DNA from: a virus | Strand: one strand, 5' to 3' | IMG/VR virus record: IMGVR_UViG_3300037339_000394 | Location: 1 to 44,982 of that record | Length of the DNA: 44,982 bases | Part shown: positions 1-8,662 of the stretch, one piece after another | Layout of the letters: each line of letters starts with the position of its first letter | How positions within the stretch are numbered: position 1 is the first letter of the stretch | Notes under the pieces: generated by a model | Told to the model about the DNA's origin: nothing | Databases searched by the model: none | Seen by the model: only the letters and a program-made list of their open reading frames with translations | Translations under genes and position numbers: made by a program

Positions 1-127
1 GCCGCTGCGTCCGGGGCTACCCCGGGGGCTGGCGCCAACGGCGGCGGCGGTGGCGGTGCGGGTGGTGCAGCCAACACGAACGGTACCGATGCATCGGCCC
101 CTGGTGGAGGTGGTGGCGGCTCGGGGA
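1..127. repeat. Left copy of 127-bp terminal direct repeat
   Basis: These 127 bases are identical to positions 44856-44982. The repeat lies inside one open reading frame, and reading through the join keeps that frame, so it is best explained as the overlap of a circular assembly. The length of 127 equals a common maximum assembler k-mer. True genome length would be 44,855 bases. Confidence 0.97.
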
Positions 128-1716
128 ACAACACCGCGGGTACGAAGAAGGGCGGCCTCGGCCGGGCCGGCCAGATAATCATCACGTGGGCCGACACCCC
201 CGTAACTGTCGCCGTTGACCTCCTCGTCGGCGGTGCGGTTCAGCGAGACCCGACGATCATCGCCGTGGCGGCTGTCAACGTAACGGTTGCCGTAGACCTC
301 TTGGTGGGCGGTGCGGTTCAGCTCGGCTCACACACGAGCACGCAGACCGATATGGTCATGGAGGCGAACAGCGCGCTCCAGGCCGGGGCCGTGCTGTACG
401 AGCCGACCGTCACCGGGGTGATCGGGCCGCTCGACGTTGCGGTTTCCGCCGATCTGCTCGTGGGCGGCGCCGTTCAGCAGACCCCCACGGTTGCCACCGT
501 CCGGCATGTGACTACGGCTGTTGACCTTCTCATCGGCGGCGCGGTCCAGCCGGATGCAGCCGTCGCGTCCGACCGGCATATCATCGTTTCGCCTGACCTT
601 CTCGTGGGCGGTGCCGCCCAGCAGGAGCCCTCGGTAGCGACCGTGAGGAGCGTCACGGTTGAGGTCGGCCTTCTCGTCGGCGGTGCCGTCCTCGTCGAGG
701 CTGCGGCGGGCGGCGACCACGGCGTAACCGTTGCCGTGGACCTGCTCGTCGGCGGCGCTACTCTCCTCGGCACGCATGCCGAGACGCAGAGCGATCTCAT
801 CATGGAGGCCGATGCTCCGCTTGTGGGCGGCGCCGTTCTCCATGAGCCTACCATCGAGACGACCTCCCTCGGCGGGGATGTCACGGTTCTCGTCGACTGC
901 CTGGTGGGCGGAGCCACACAGTACGGGACGCACCAGGGCACGGACATCACGCTGACTGCTGACAGCGCGTTCCAGGCGAGCGGCGTCCTCTACGAGCCGA
1001 CGATTGTCACTCAGTCGAATGTGACGGTTGCGGTTGACCTCCTGGTCGGCGGCGCGGTACTGCACGATCCCACCGTGGGGGCCTCGGGGGCCGTCACCGT
1101 CGAGGTCGATTGCCTCGTCGGCGGAGCTGGCCTGCGCGATGCCACGGTCGCCGCTTACAAATCGGTAACGGTCCTGGTGGACTTGCTCACTGGTGGCGCA
1201 GTCCTCGAGACTCCCACCGTCCAGGTCGACCATGGCGTGACCGTGCAGGCGGACTGCCTCGTCGGCGGGGCCGCGCTGGTCGAGCCGCAGGTGGCGGCAG
1301 CGCGCAGCATCGTCATCGCGATGGATGTGCTGGTCGGGGGTGCTTCGCTTGCCGACCCCTACATCATCAGCCGCGGCGAGCAGGTCGTCCAGGTCGATTG
1401 TCTCATCGCCACGGGCGGACTGTGTGATCCGACTCTCGTCACTTCGCGCAGCGTCATCGTTCTCGTGGATGCGCTCTCTGGCGGGGCCGCGCTGGCCGAT
1501 CCCTCGGAGGCGGTCGTCCGGAGCGTGACGGTAGCGGTCGACCTGCTGACCGCCACGGGCGGACTGTGCGAGTGCATCCCGATCATCGCATGGGCCCGGG
1601 GCCTCATGACCATCGAGGTCGACGTGAGGCTGCCGTCCGTCACCATCGAGACGCGGGAGCCCAGCATCGGGGTCGCTGTCCGCAAGCCGAAGGTCACAGT
1701 CACGGCGAGTACATGA
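1..1716 (+). CDS. Glycine-rich, tandem-repeat fibre-like structural protein (C-terminal part; gene begins at 44400)
   Basis: This is the 3' part of a gene that starts at 44400 and crosses the circular join; codon phase at base 1 matches the 44400 ATG exactly, giving about 723 residues in total. After a glycine-rich stretch ending near base 190, the protein consists of 16 clear copies of a roughly 24-residue unit with consensus VTVxVDLLVGGAVxxxPTV. Three copies carry an extra diverged half-unit (around 330-420, 780-860 and 930-1010). The last ~40 residues are beta-rich without the motif. Glycine-rich N-terminal regions of this style are common in phage tail or head fibres. It sits in the decoration island upstream of the connector genes. 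A fibre or virion-surface adhesin is inferred; no enzymatic motif is visible. An apparent start at 265 is only an internal GTG. Confidence 0.85.
   Translation, partial: AAASGATPGAGANGGGGGGAGGAANTNGTDASAPGGGGGGSGNNTAGTKKGGLGRAGQIIITWADTPVTVAVDLLVGGAVQRDPTIIAVAAVNVTVAVDLLVGGAVQLGSHTSTQTDMVMEANSALQAGAVLYEPTVTGVIGPLDVAVSADLLVGGAVQQTPTVATVRHVTTAVDLLIGGAVQPDAAVASDRHIIVSPDLLVGGAAQQEPSVATVRSVTVEVGLLVGGAVLVEAAAGGDHGVTVAVDLLVGGATLLGTHAETQSDLIMEADAPLVGGAVLHEPTIETTSLGGDVTVLVDCLVGGATQYGTHQGTDITLTADSAFQASGVLYEPTIVTQSNVTVAVDLLVGGAVLHDPTVGASGAVTVEVDCLVGGAGLRDATVAAYKSVTVLVDLLTGGAVLETPTVQVDHGVTVQADCLVGGAALVEPQVAAARSIVIAMDVLVGGASLADPYIISRGEQVVQVDCLIATGGLCDPTLVTSRSVIVLVDALSGGAALADPSEAVVRSVTVAVDLLTATGGLCECIPIIAWARGLMTIEVDVRLPSVTIETREPSIGVAVRKPKVTVTAST
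202..1605 (+). repeat. Degenerate 72-bp (24-codon) tandem repeat array
   Basis: At protein level the motif D-L/C-L-V-G-G-A recurs 16 times at a spacing of about 24 residues, for example units beginning at 652 and 724, exactly 72 bases apart. The DNA copies are clearly related but diverged. Three units are longer because of an embedded diverged half-unit ending in a VLYEPT-like or VLHEPT-like segment. The last units vary the core to LIATGG or LTATGG. Confidence 0.9.
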
Positions 1717-1726
1717 GGAGACTGTC

Positions 1727-2071
1727 ATGGCGATAAACGTGCGGAAGACGGTCAACGAGGACGGGACGATCGTCTTCGATGTCAGCTTCTTCGATGAGGA
1801 CGGCATCGCCTGCACCCCGGCCTCCGCGGCGTGGACCCTCTATGACGACAACGGGGTGATCATCAATTCGCGGAGCGCCGTGGCGATCGCGCCCCTGGCC
1901 GATGTCGTGCATCTCGTGCTGTCGGGGAATGACTGTCAGACCCTCGGGGCGTCCGATTCGCTGGAGAGGATCCTCTACCTCGCGTGGACCTACAACAGCA
2001 CCCTCGGCGCCGGGCTTCCTGCCACCGAGGAGATCCTGTTCAAGGTCAAGGAAACGATCCACCGCTCATAA
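1727..2071 (+). CDS. Small beta-rich phage structural protein, unknown function
   Basis: 114 residues. The pattern of alternating hydrophobic residues and the segment reading AAWTLYDDNGVIINSR followed by VVHLVLSG resembles a widespread family of small phage proteins with an Ig-like beta fold that lie near head-tail connector genes; this is a family resemblance from memory and no function is established. It begins 10 bases after the stop of the repeat-containing fibre gene, with a GGAGA ribosome site, and precedes the connector gene. It probably encodes a virion or assembly component. Confidence 0.75.
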   Translation: MAINVRKTVNEDGTIVFDVSFFDEDGIACTPASAAWTLYDDNGVIINSRSAVAIAPLADVVHLVLSGNDCQTLGASDSLERILYLAWTYNSTLGAGLPATEEILFKVKETIHRS

Positions 2072-2086
2072 TACGGGAGGCGATAG

Positions 2087-2974
2087 ATGCTCGGCGCAAT
2101 GTTGAAGGTCCAGTATACGGGCCTCAGCGCAAGCTGTGTGCTCACGGCCAACTCGACCGCGAAGACTCTCTCCTCGGCCATCGGTGCGGCGGGGGCGGAG
2201 GTGGCCGATGCCGCCTTCGGGACCGCTGGCACCATTACCCTGACGGGGGCCACCGTCGACACGATCGAGGAACTGGCCGAGGTCATCGACGCATACACCG
2301 ACTACACCGCCTCCGTTGAGTACGGCGAGGGGCTGGACACCTCGAACATCTTCGACGCCGTGATGCAGGCGAAGACAGCCGCGGCCTACGTCGCCTTCGA
2401 TGCCCCATCGATCCTCGGCGCCTACTCCCTCGTGAGTTGGGAATATGCGAAGCTCATCCTCGACCTTTCTCCTGACGACCGGCCGAAGTCCGAGTTCATC
2501 CTCAACGCGACGACCGTGCGCGCGGAGCACATCGCGAAGCGCCTGTTCGCGGCGCGCTCGATCACGAAGGACCTCGACGGGACCGGCACACCGAAACTGA
2601 TCCTGCCGGTCTGGCCGGTGAACTCGGTCTCGCGCGTGAACATCGACAGCGCCGGCACCTTCGCCTCGGCCGACGACATCGACTCCGATGACTTCCGGGT
2701 CTACGAGGACGAGGGCTACATTGCCCTGGTCTACACCACGTTCCCCGTAGGCTTCCATAACGTTCGCGTGGTCTGGAATGGCGGCTTCTCGACGATTCCC
2801 TCCGACCTGCAGTTCGCGGCCATCGAGTGCCTGAAGTGGAACCTACTGCGGCTGTCGGGTGAGGCGATCGGCGTGCGGAACATCATCGCATCGGACGGGA
2901 GCAACACCGGCATGGAGATCACCATCCCGACCTCTGCTCAGCGGGTCTTCGAGAGCTACCGCGGGGGGCTGTGA
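2087..2974 (+). CDS. Head-tail connector (gp6-like adaptor) with N-terminal extension
   Basis: 295 residues. The C-terminal half (about residues 105-295) has the hallmarks of the head-tail connector family: a helical segment with RAEHIAKRLFAARSI, the phrase LPVWPVNSVSRV, then VVWNGGFSTIPSDLQFAAIECLKW and a final SYRGGL. These proteins form the ring below the portal that connects to the neck. The first ~100 residues are an alanine/threonine-rich beta region not usual in the family, which is normally near 190 residues. The ATG is preceded by GGGAGG, and the stop overlaps the next start (TGATG), as expected in a connector operon. Confidence 0.8.
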   Translation: MLGAMLKVQYTGLSASCVLTANSTAKTLSSAIGAAGAEVADAAFGTAGTITLTGATVDTIEELAEVIDAYTDYTASVEYGEGLDTSNIFDAVMQAKTAAAYVAFDAPSILGAYSLVSWEYAKLILDLSPDDRPKSEFILNATTVRAEHIAKRLFAARSITKDLDGTGTPKLILPVWPVNSVSRVNIDSAGTFASADDIDSDDFRVYEDEGYIALVYTTFPVGFHNVRVVWNGGFSTIPSDLQFAAIECLKWNLLRLSGEAIGVRNIIASDGSNTGMEITIPTSAQRVFESYRGGL

Positions 2975-3336
2975 TGGCGAGCAGGATGAAGGTCGAGACC
3001 GTCGTCACGGGCATGCAGCCCGCGCGCGTAGTCGCGCAGATCCAGTCGAACATCAATGACGGACTCGAGACCGTGGCTCCCCTGCTCACTGGCACGGCCC
3101 AGGCGCTCGTCCCGGTGCGGACCGGTGAGTTGCGCGATTCTATCACCGCGAAAGTCTACAGGGAGAAGGGCATTCTGATCCTGAGCGCCGGGCCCCTGAA
3201 GACCACGCATCCGCGGTTCATCGAGTATGGGACGGTCCACAACAAGCCGACGCCGTTCATCCGCCGCACGATGAAACTGATGAAGCCCACTATCGAGGCA
3301 GTGCTGAAGTCGAACGCGAAGAGGCCAGTCGCATGA
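2974..3336 (+). CDS. HK97 gp10-like neck/tail completion protein
   Basis: 120 residues from the ATG that overlaps the connector stop by one base; a GTG one codon upstream is in frame but less likely. The sequence VPVRTGELRDSI near residue 48 and the later FIEYGTVHNKPTPFIRRT are diagnostic of the HK97 gp10/tail-component family, which binds the connector and completes the neck. Its position between the connector and a DUF3168-like protein fits the usual order of neck genes in siphoviruses. Confidence 0.88.
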   Translation: MASRMKVETVVTGMQPARVVAQIQSNINDGLETVAPLLTGTAQALVPVRTGELRDSITAKVYREKGILILSAGPLKTTHPRFIEYGTVHNKPTPFIRRTMKLMKPTIEAVLKSNAKRPVA

Positions 3337-3704
3337 ACACCTCGCAGATGATCGTCGACTACCTGCTCGAGAAAGAGACCGTGACGGATATCGTCGCCGA
3401 GCGGATCTATGCCGACGAATCGCCAAAGGTGACGACCCTGGTCCATATCCGCGTGAATGAGCTCGCTGGCGGGAGGATGCATAACCTCGACCTTGCCTTT
3501 CCGCTCGTCCAGGTATCGGTTTTTGCCAAGAGTCGCGAGGACGCAATAGAGCTCCGCGACGTTCTGATTCCTCTGCTTCGGGATTCGCGTCTCGTCGTTG
3601 ACGAGACTTTCATGGTCTGCACGCTGCAGGACGACCAGCTCATCCAGGAAGACACCTGGTGGCACGCGGCCCTAACCCTCGGCGTAAAACTCCAGGAGGT
3701 GTGA
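3333..3704 (+). CDS. Tail completion protein (DUF3168-like)
   Basis: 123 residues, start overlapping the upstream stop by four bases (ATGA). Size, position directly before the tail tube gene, and composition (an N-terminal helix, then IVAERIYADESP, a central LVQVSVFAKSREDAIELRDVL and a terminal HAALTLGVKLQE strand) match the DUF3168 tail terminator group, which caps the tail tube and joins it to the neck. Identification is by pattern and synteny. Confidence 0.82.
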   Translation: MNTSQMIVDYLLEKETVTDIVAERIYADESPKVTTLVHIRVNELAGGRMHNLDLAFPLVQVSVFAKSREDAIELRDVLIPLLRDSRLVVDETFMVCTLQDDQLIQEDTWWHAALTLGVKLQEV

Positions 3705-3707
3705 GAG

Positions 3708-4508
3708 ATGTCTGCTTTTGGATCGGTTCACATCCCGGCCGGCTGCACCGTCAAGGTCGGGGACACGATCGGCACGCTCATCGATATGGGCGTGCTGAAA
3801 GGCGACTGCACAATCGAGGTCAGTTACGACAAGGTCCGAGTGCAGGGATCGAAGGCGGAGACCCTGACTGACTACGTGAAGAACATGAAGGCGACGGCTT
3901 CCTTCACGCTGTATCAGATCAACATGACGAACCTGCAGGAGATGCTGGACGGGATCGCCACGGTCACGGCCACCGCCGGGGCCCCCGTAACGAACTTCCA
4001 GCAGTTCGCGGCGAGCGGCGGTTGGGCCTACCTCGGCTTCATCCCGTTCGAGCATCAGAACGCAACGGGAGTCGTGCCGACGAACATCACCGTCATCGGA
4101 TCGGTCGACGGTTCCCTCGTGGCGGACACGGACTACTTCGTGGTGAAGGACGAGAATGGCGCATGGGGCGTCTACGTGAAGGACACCGCGACCGTAACGA
4201 CCCTGGCGCAGATCCTCACCATCGAGTACGACTACACCCCCGCGGCGAGCTACACCCTGAAGATGGGAGCCGCAAGCGACGAGCTCACCGCAAAGGTCGT
4301 CGAGTTCTCGAAGACGATCGATACGAAGGTATTCCGGGCTCGGCTGTGGTCGGCGACGAACGAGAGCGGGTTCACCCTGGCGTTCCCTGACTCGGCCAGC
4401 GACGAGCCGGCCTCCATGCCCATGACGTTGTCCGGCGACCTCGACACCACGAAGACCACGGGCGAGCAGCTCATCGAGGTCTATGACGAAATCGGGCTCA
4501 GCCTGTGA
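3708..4508 (+). CDS. Major tail (tube) protein
   Basis: 266 residues behind a strong AGGAGGT ribosome site. The protein is beta-rich and soluble with no membrane segment. It lies between the tail completion gene and the frameshifting chaperone, the invariant place of the siphovirus tail tube gene. The N-terminal GDTIGTLIDMGVLKGDCTIEV and the helix that follows resemble tube monomers. The section around residues 120-190 may be an inserted surface domain. The stop codon overlaps the next gene's GTG start. Confidence 0.85.
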   Translation: MSAFGSVHIPAGCTVKVGDTIGTLIDMGVLKGDCTIEVSYDKVRVQGSKAETLTDYVKNMKATASFTLYQINMTNLQEMLDGIATVTATAGAPVTNFQQFAASGGWAYLGFIPFEHQNATGVVPTNITVIGSVDGSLVADTDYFVVKDENGAWGVYVKDTATVTTLAQILTIEYDYTPAASYTLKMGAASDELTAKVVEFSKTIDTKVFRARLWSATNESGFTLAFPDSASDEPASMPMTLSGDLDTTKTTGEQLIEVYDEIGLSL

Positions 4509-4966
4509 GTGATGGGTTCGTAAGTCTGAATGCATCTTCCCGGCCGGTCGTCACCATCGAGGTCGGCGACCGGCGCTTTCTCATCCGGCGCGTGGTGACC
4601 GGGGTCCGCCAGCTCTGGTCGGCGTACGTCGTCGAGTTCATGAGCTATCTCGAGCGAGTGAATGCGTACGATGATGCGGTGAAGAAACTGCGCGCCGGCG
4701 GCAAACCGAACGCTGCCGAGGAAATCCGTGGACTTACGGAAGAAGTTGAAGCGGCGGTAGATGGGTTCTCGAGCAGGAAACTCGACGCGCTACTGCGGAT
4801 CATCGAGCTGCTGGTCACGAAGAACGGCTACGAGTTCGACCGGCAGTGGTGGATCGAGAATGCCGAGGAGGGCGAGTACCGTGATTTCATCGTGGCGGCA
4901 CTCGAGAAGGATTCTCCGCCCGTAAAAAAAAAGGAACCAGCGGAAGCATCGACTGGCGAAGGGTAG
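4505..4966 (+). CDS. Tail assembly chaperone, short (G-like) form
   Basis: 153 residues, GTG start overlapping the tail tube stop. The product is charged and helical and ends in the frame that stops at 4966 after passing the A9 run at 4924-4932. It lies between the tube and tape measure genes, where lambda-type phages encode the G chaperone that coats the tape measure during tail assembly. A conventional stop gives this short form; a -1 slip yields the longer form described separately. Confidence 0.85.
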   Translation: MSDGFVSLNASSRPVVTIEVGDRRFLIRRVVTGVRQLWSAYVVEFMSYLERVNAYDDAVKKLRAGGKPNAAEEIRGLTEEVEAAVDGFSSRKLDALLRIIELLVTKNGYEFDRQWWIENAEEGEYRDFIVAALEKDSPPVKKKEPAEASTGEG

Positions 4967-5208
4967 CGCTTCTCCTCGGCAAGCACTGGCCCTGGATCAC
5001 TCCCGAACGGTTGTTTTACGACCTCACCCTGGAGGATGTGCGTGCCTGCATCGAGCACGTCATCCGCTGGGATATGCCCGCGAACACGCGCGAGCAGGCT
5101 GAGGCGCAGGTCAAGGGACTGAACGAGTGGATCGCCCCGGGCGGCAAGCAGGATCTCTCCTGGCTTCAGAAGAACCGAATCGGCAAGGTGGTGAAAGCTC
5201 ATGGCTGA
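4505..5208 (+). CDS. Tail assembly chaperone, frameshifted (G-T-like) form
   Basis: Ribosomes that slip back one base at 4927-4933 leave the 4505 frame and continue to the stop at 5208, adding about 91 residues for a product of roughly 234. The downstream frame has no good start with a ribosome site, but its sequence (WRRVALLLGKHWPWITPERL then LEDVRACIEHVIRW) looks like real protein immediately after the slip site, strong support for programmed frameshifting. The long form should bind tape measure and tube protein during tail assembly, as gpGT does in lambda. Confidence 0.85.
4927..4933 (+). promoter_or_regulatory. Programmed -1 ribosomal frameshift site
   Basis: The heptamer A AAA AAG is in phase with the chaperone reading frame and lies within a run of nine A residues. 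It is the same type of slippery site as in E. coli dnaX. The slip moves translation into the frame that continues to 5208. Confidence 0.87.
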
Positions 5209-7084
5209 TTCCATTGTCGGGCGCCTGATCTACAAGATCACGGGCGACGTCTCGGATATCAAGAAATCTCTCACGAATACAGAGAAGCAGATCAAGAAGT
5301 TCACGAGGTTCGTGCAGTCCGCCGCCGGTCTCTTCGGTGCCGCTGCCGCGTTCAAGATGCTCGCGAACGTCGTGAAGAGTTTCGTGAACGAGGCGCTCGA
5401 AAGCGAGCAGGCGGAGCTGAAACTCGCGAGCGCGATGAAGATATCGGGGCAGTCAGCCGCCGGCCAGGTGAAGCAGCTCACGGGTCTCGCGAAGGCGCTC
5501 TCTCTCGTCACAACCTACACGGACGAGGAGACCGTCGCCGCCATGACGCTGTTGACGGAGACCGGCAACGTATCCGCGAAGGGCATGAGAGAGCTGATCC
5601 CGCTGGTGCAGGACATGGCGACGGGCCTCGGGATGGACCTCAATAGCGCAGCGACGGCGGTCTCGAAGGCGCTCGCCGGGAACGCGACCGGGCTCAATCG
5701 GCTGGGGGTGCAGTTCAAGAGCTCGAAGGACCCCGTCCAGCAGTTCAACAATATCGTCAAGGCGCTGACCGAGAACTTCGGCGGGATGTCCGAGGCGATG
5801 GCGAAATCTGCGGGCGGCGGGCTGAAGCAAATCACCATGCAGTTCGACGAGTTGAAAGAGGCGGTCGGCACCCGGCTGCTGCAGGCATTCAAGGGGACCA
5901 TCTCGGCGCTGTCCTCTCGGATCAAGGCCGACGTCGTACTCGGGATGAGCGTCTCGGATATCGGCAGCCCCGAAGAGGCGAAAGCGTACCTCAAAACGTT
6001 GCAGACCGAGCTCGTCAGGGTGAGTGAGGCCGCGAAGATAGCACGGCTCGCGCAGGCTGGTCTCGGCAGGTCGATGGTAACATCGAATGCCGTGATGACA
6101 GATCAGGATAAACGCGCCGCGGATCTGCAAAACAAGATCACCGCCCTCACCCGGTTCATGACCAATTGGAAAGATGTCGAAGCCTCCATGCCGCCGGTGC
6201 TTGCGAGCACCACGCGGTCCATCGAGGAACAGGCGAAGGCGGCGAAGACGGCCAGAGATGAAGCTGCCGCTGTCACGGACATGATCCTATGGCAGCTCGA
6301 CCAGGAGACGGCATCCTACCAAGAGGCCGAGGCCGCGCGCATCGCTTCCGAGGAAGCTCAGCAGGAAGCCCACGATCAGGCGGTGGAGCATACCCTGGAG
6401 AATCTTGCAGAGGAGGAGGAAGCCTACCGGAAAGCGGCTGATAAGCGAAAGCACATCGAGGAGGAGGCCGCGGACCAGATCCAGCAGATCCGCGAGGATA
6501 CTTTCTATTTCGCCATGGACCTTCTTTCCTCCCTCGGCGATCTACAGCAGGCGAAGCTGAATCATGATCTCGCGGAACTCACGGCGAAGCAGAAGGCCGA
6601 GCTCGCCTCTTTCAAGGGAACCGAGGCGCAGAAGCTCGCGCTGCAGGAAGACTTCGAGCAGGAGAAGGCGAAGCTCGAGTATGACGCGGCGCTGAAGAGC
6701 TGGCGGCTGCAGCTCGCCGCGGCGATCGTCAGCGGGGCGAAGGCTATCCTCTCGGGGTTCCAGACGCAGCCATTCATTCCCGCGGGTATCCTGGCGGGGG
6801 CCATGGCTACGGTTCTGGCGGGAGTACAGCTCGCCGCGATTCGCCAGGCGAAGCCGGTGCCCAGCTTCTCGACGGGCGCCGACTTCACCGTCCCGGCGGG
6901 CTACCCGAACGACAGCTTCCGGATGAACGCTGAGACTGGCGAGCATGTCCATATCGATCCGGCGGGGGGGGGCGGGGAGCCGATCCACGTCGTCGTCAAC
7001 CTCGACGGCAGGCCGATCCTCAACACTGTTGCCCGCGCCTCGCGCGATCGCCGCCTGCTGATCGACGCGCGCAGCGTGGTATAG
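5201..7084 (+). CDS. Tail tape measure protein
   Basis: 627 residues, ATG overlapping the end of the chaperone frame. The protein is long and mostly alpha-helical. It opens with a tape-measure-like DVSDIKKSLTNTEKQIKKF segment, has a hydrophobic stretch near residues 38-62, the conserved TLLTETGNVSAKGMRELIPLVQDMA region, long charged coiled coils (about 370-500) and hydrophobic segments near 515-550. Tape measures set tail length; at about 0.15 nm per residue this one predicts a short tail of roughly 95 nm (inference). The C-terminus includes a GGGGEPIHVVVNLDGRPI segment often seen at tape measure ends. Confidence 0.92.
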   Translation: MADSIVGRLIYKITGDVSDIKKSLTNTEKQIKKFTRFVQSAAGLFGAAAAFKMLANVVKSFVNEALESEQAELKLASAMKISGQSAAGQVKQLTGLAKALSLVTTYTDEETVAAMTLLTETGNVSAKGMRELIPLVQDMATGLGMDLNSAATAVSKALAGNATGLNRLGVQFKSSKDPVQQFNNIVKALTENFGGMSEAMAKSAGGGLKQITMQFDELKEAVGTRLLQAFKGTISALSSRIKADVVLGMSVSDIGSPEEAKAYLKTLQTELVRVSEAAKIARLAQAGLGRSMVTSNAVMTDQDKRAADLQNKITALTRFMTNWKDVEASMPPVLASTTRSIEEQAKAAKTARDEAAAVTDMILWQLDQETASYQEAEAARIASEEAQQEAHDQAVEHTLENLAEEEEAYRKAADKRKHIEEEAADQIQQIREDTFYFAMDLLSSLGDLQQAKLNHDLAELTAKQKAELASFKGTEAQKLALQEDFEQEKAKLEYDAALKSWRLQLAAAIVSGAKAILSGFQTQPFIPAGILAGAMATVLAGVQLAAIRQAKPVPSFSTGADFTVPAGYPNDSFRMNAETGEHVHIDPAGGGGEPIHVVVNLDGRPILNTVARASRDRRLLIDARSVV

Positions 7085-7093
7085 GAGGTCGCC

Positions 7094-7846
7094 GTGAGGA
7101 TCCTCTGGGACAACGATCTGGACGACTACACGCTGGTCTACTCGACGCAGCGCTCGGGGTTTCCAGCGAGCAACGTCCAGCATCCGCACCTGACCCGGAT
7201 ATGGCGCAGCCTCACATCGGAGGACGAGTACGCCGGCGTAGATGCCGGCACGGGGCTGACGATTACCGCCGACTGCGCCTTCCTCGCTGCGCACAACCTC
7301 TCCGCTACGGCCGTCGTCAAGGTGCAGGCGTGCGACGACGGGACGTACACCTCGCCCGACGTCGACGAGCCGATGACCTGGGATGCCGGGATCCTCGTCG
7401 CCTTCTTCACGGCCGACACGCGGCGGTTCTGGCGGTTCCTCATCGACGACCCCGACAACACGGACGGCTATGCTGAGATCGGTCGCCTCGCGCTCGGGTC
7501 GTACCTCCAGATGCCGCCGATCGAGCCGGGGGTGACGCTGCCATCGGGGACTACGACCGTTGTCACTACTGCGGCATCGGGTCAGTCGTTCGCCGACCTC
7601 GGCCACGTCTACCTGCAACCGGCCTTCTCCTTCCCGCTCATCACCTCTGCCGAGCGCACGAACGTCGAAGCCATGTGGCGGGCAGTCGAGCAGCATACCC
7701 CGATATTCCTCGTCGTGTGGGAGGACTCGCTCACCGTGCAGCGGCCCATCTATGCGCGCATCAATCAGGACCTGTTGTCCTGGCAGAAGGCGAGCGAGTC
7801 GGGCGTCATGTGGTCGCTTGATGTCAGCTTCATGGAGGCTTTTTAA
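7094..7846 (+). CDS. Distal tail-like protein with discoidin-type domain
   Basis: 250 residues from a GTG preceded by AGGAGGT. The middle part (FFTADTRRFWRFLIDDPDN then YAEIGRLALG) resembles galactose-binding/discoidin-like domains in minor tail proteins that follow tape measures. The remaining C-terminal half is beta-rich. By position it would be the distal tail protein linking the tube to the tip. No catalytic motif is visible. Confidence 0.7.
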   Translation: MRILWDNDLDDYTLVYSTQRSGFPASNVQHPHLTRIWRSLTSEDEYAGVDAGTGLTITADCAFLAAHNLSATAVVKVQACDDGTYTSPDVDEPMTWDAGILVAFFTADTRRFWRFLIDDPDNTDGYAEIGRLALGSYLQMPPIEPGVTLPSGTTTVVTTAASGQSFADLGHVYLQPAFSFPLITSAERTNVEAMWRAVEQHTPIFLVVWEDSLTVQRPIYARINQDLLSWQKASESGVMWSLDVSFMEAF

Positions 7847-8662
7847 ATGGCCCTTGCACAGGAACTCGTAGTCGCCACGCAGGTGGAAGTTCAGCGTTAC
7901 GGATACCAGGCCGTGAGCCTGACCAATTTCACCTCCGACACTCTTGAGCCGCAGATCGCCGCGGGGAGCCGTCTGGAAATAGGAGGGGCTCTTTTCGTCG
8001 CGGCCGGCAACGAGAGCATCACCGGGTGGGGCGGCATCTCCGTCAGCAGCGACGTCTACATCAAGCTGACGGTGAGCGGAGCCAGCGCGACGGCATCGTT
8101 CACTACGACGGCGCCGACCTGGAGCACCAGCAAGCAAGGGTTCTATGACGGCAGCGATCGCTACATCGGCGGCCTCTATAAGGACGGCAGCGGGAACTAT
8201 GCCCGGAAGTGGCTCTACGAGGAGAAGCAGATTGCGAGCGTGAAGCGATATGGCAGCAGTGCCGTCGAGTTGACCGGGGCGGTGTACGGCTCTGGCTATG
8301 GTGCTGCGCTGATTGGAGAGGCCGGGCTGAAGGCAGGAAGTGCTGACACTGCATGGCTAAGGAAAGTCGTCGAGATCGGCGACTGGAATATGGACACCAC
8401 TGTATCAGTAACAGTAACGAGCTCGATAAGCGGAGTGAAGATACGCAGGGTGAGCGTGGTGATTCGTTCTGACGGAGCCGCATCTTATCTTGCTCCGAGC
8501 TGGGATGACTCAGGGACATTGCAGCTCTGGATAAAAGATGCGAACATGAGCGTCCTCGGAGGAGTCATAATATGTAGGCTGACCGGTGGGGATTTCGATA
8601 ATTCTAGTTTTGACTCGACCTCATATAACCGAGGTTGGGTAACATTTGAGTATGAACCATGA
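7847..8662 (+). CDS. Minor tail protein, unknown
   Basis: 271 residues, starting directly after the upstream stop (TAAATG). Predicted to be beta-rich, with many serine, threonine and glycine residues and short repeats of alternating hydrophobic residues. There are no recognised motifs; the location between the distal tail and hub genes suggests a tail-tip or baseplate component. Codon use becomes more AT-rich after about 8340 than in neighbours, hinting that the 3' part may have been exchanged. Confidence 0.7.
   Translation: MALAQELVVATQVEVQRYGYQAVSLTNFTSDTLEPQIAAGSRLEIGGALFVAAGNESITGWGGISVSSDVYIKLTVSGASATASFTTTAPTWSTSKQGFYDGSDRYIGGLYKDGSGNYARKWLYEEKQIASVKRYGSSAVELTGAVYGSGYGAALIGEAGLKAGSADTAWLRKVVEIGDWNMDTTVSVTVTSSISGVKIRRVSVVIRSDGAASYLAPSWDDSGTLQLWIKDANMSVLGGVIICRLTGGDFDNSSFDSTSYNRGWVTFEYEP

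Noticed and set aside
1-127. Physical direct terminal repeats
   Set aside because: The repeat is in the middle of a gene and has exactly the length of a common assembly k-mer, so circular assembly overlap is simpler. Coverage data would decide.
265-1716. Independent gene starting at 265
   Set aside because: The frame is open upstream to base 1 and, through the circular join, to the ATG at 44400; 265 is only an internal GTG within the repeat region.
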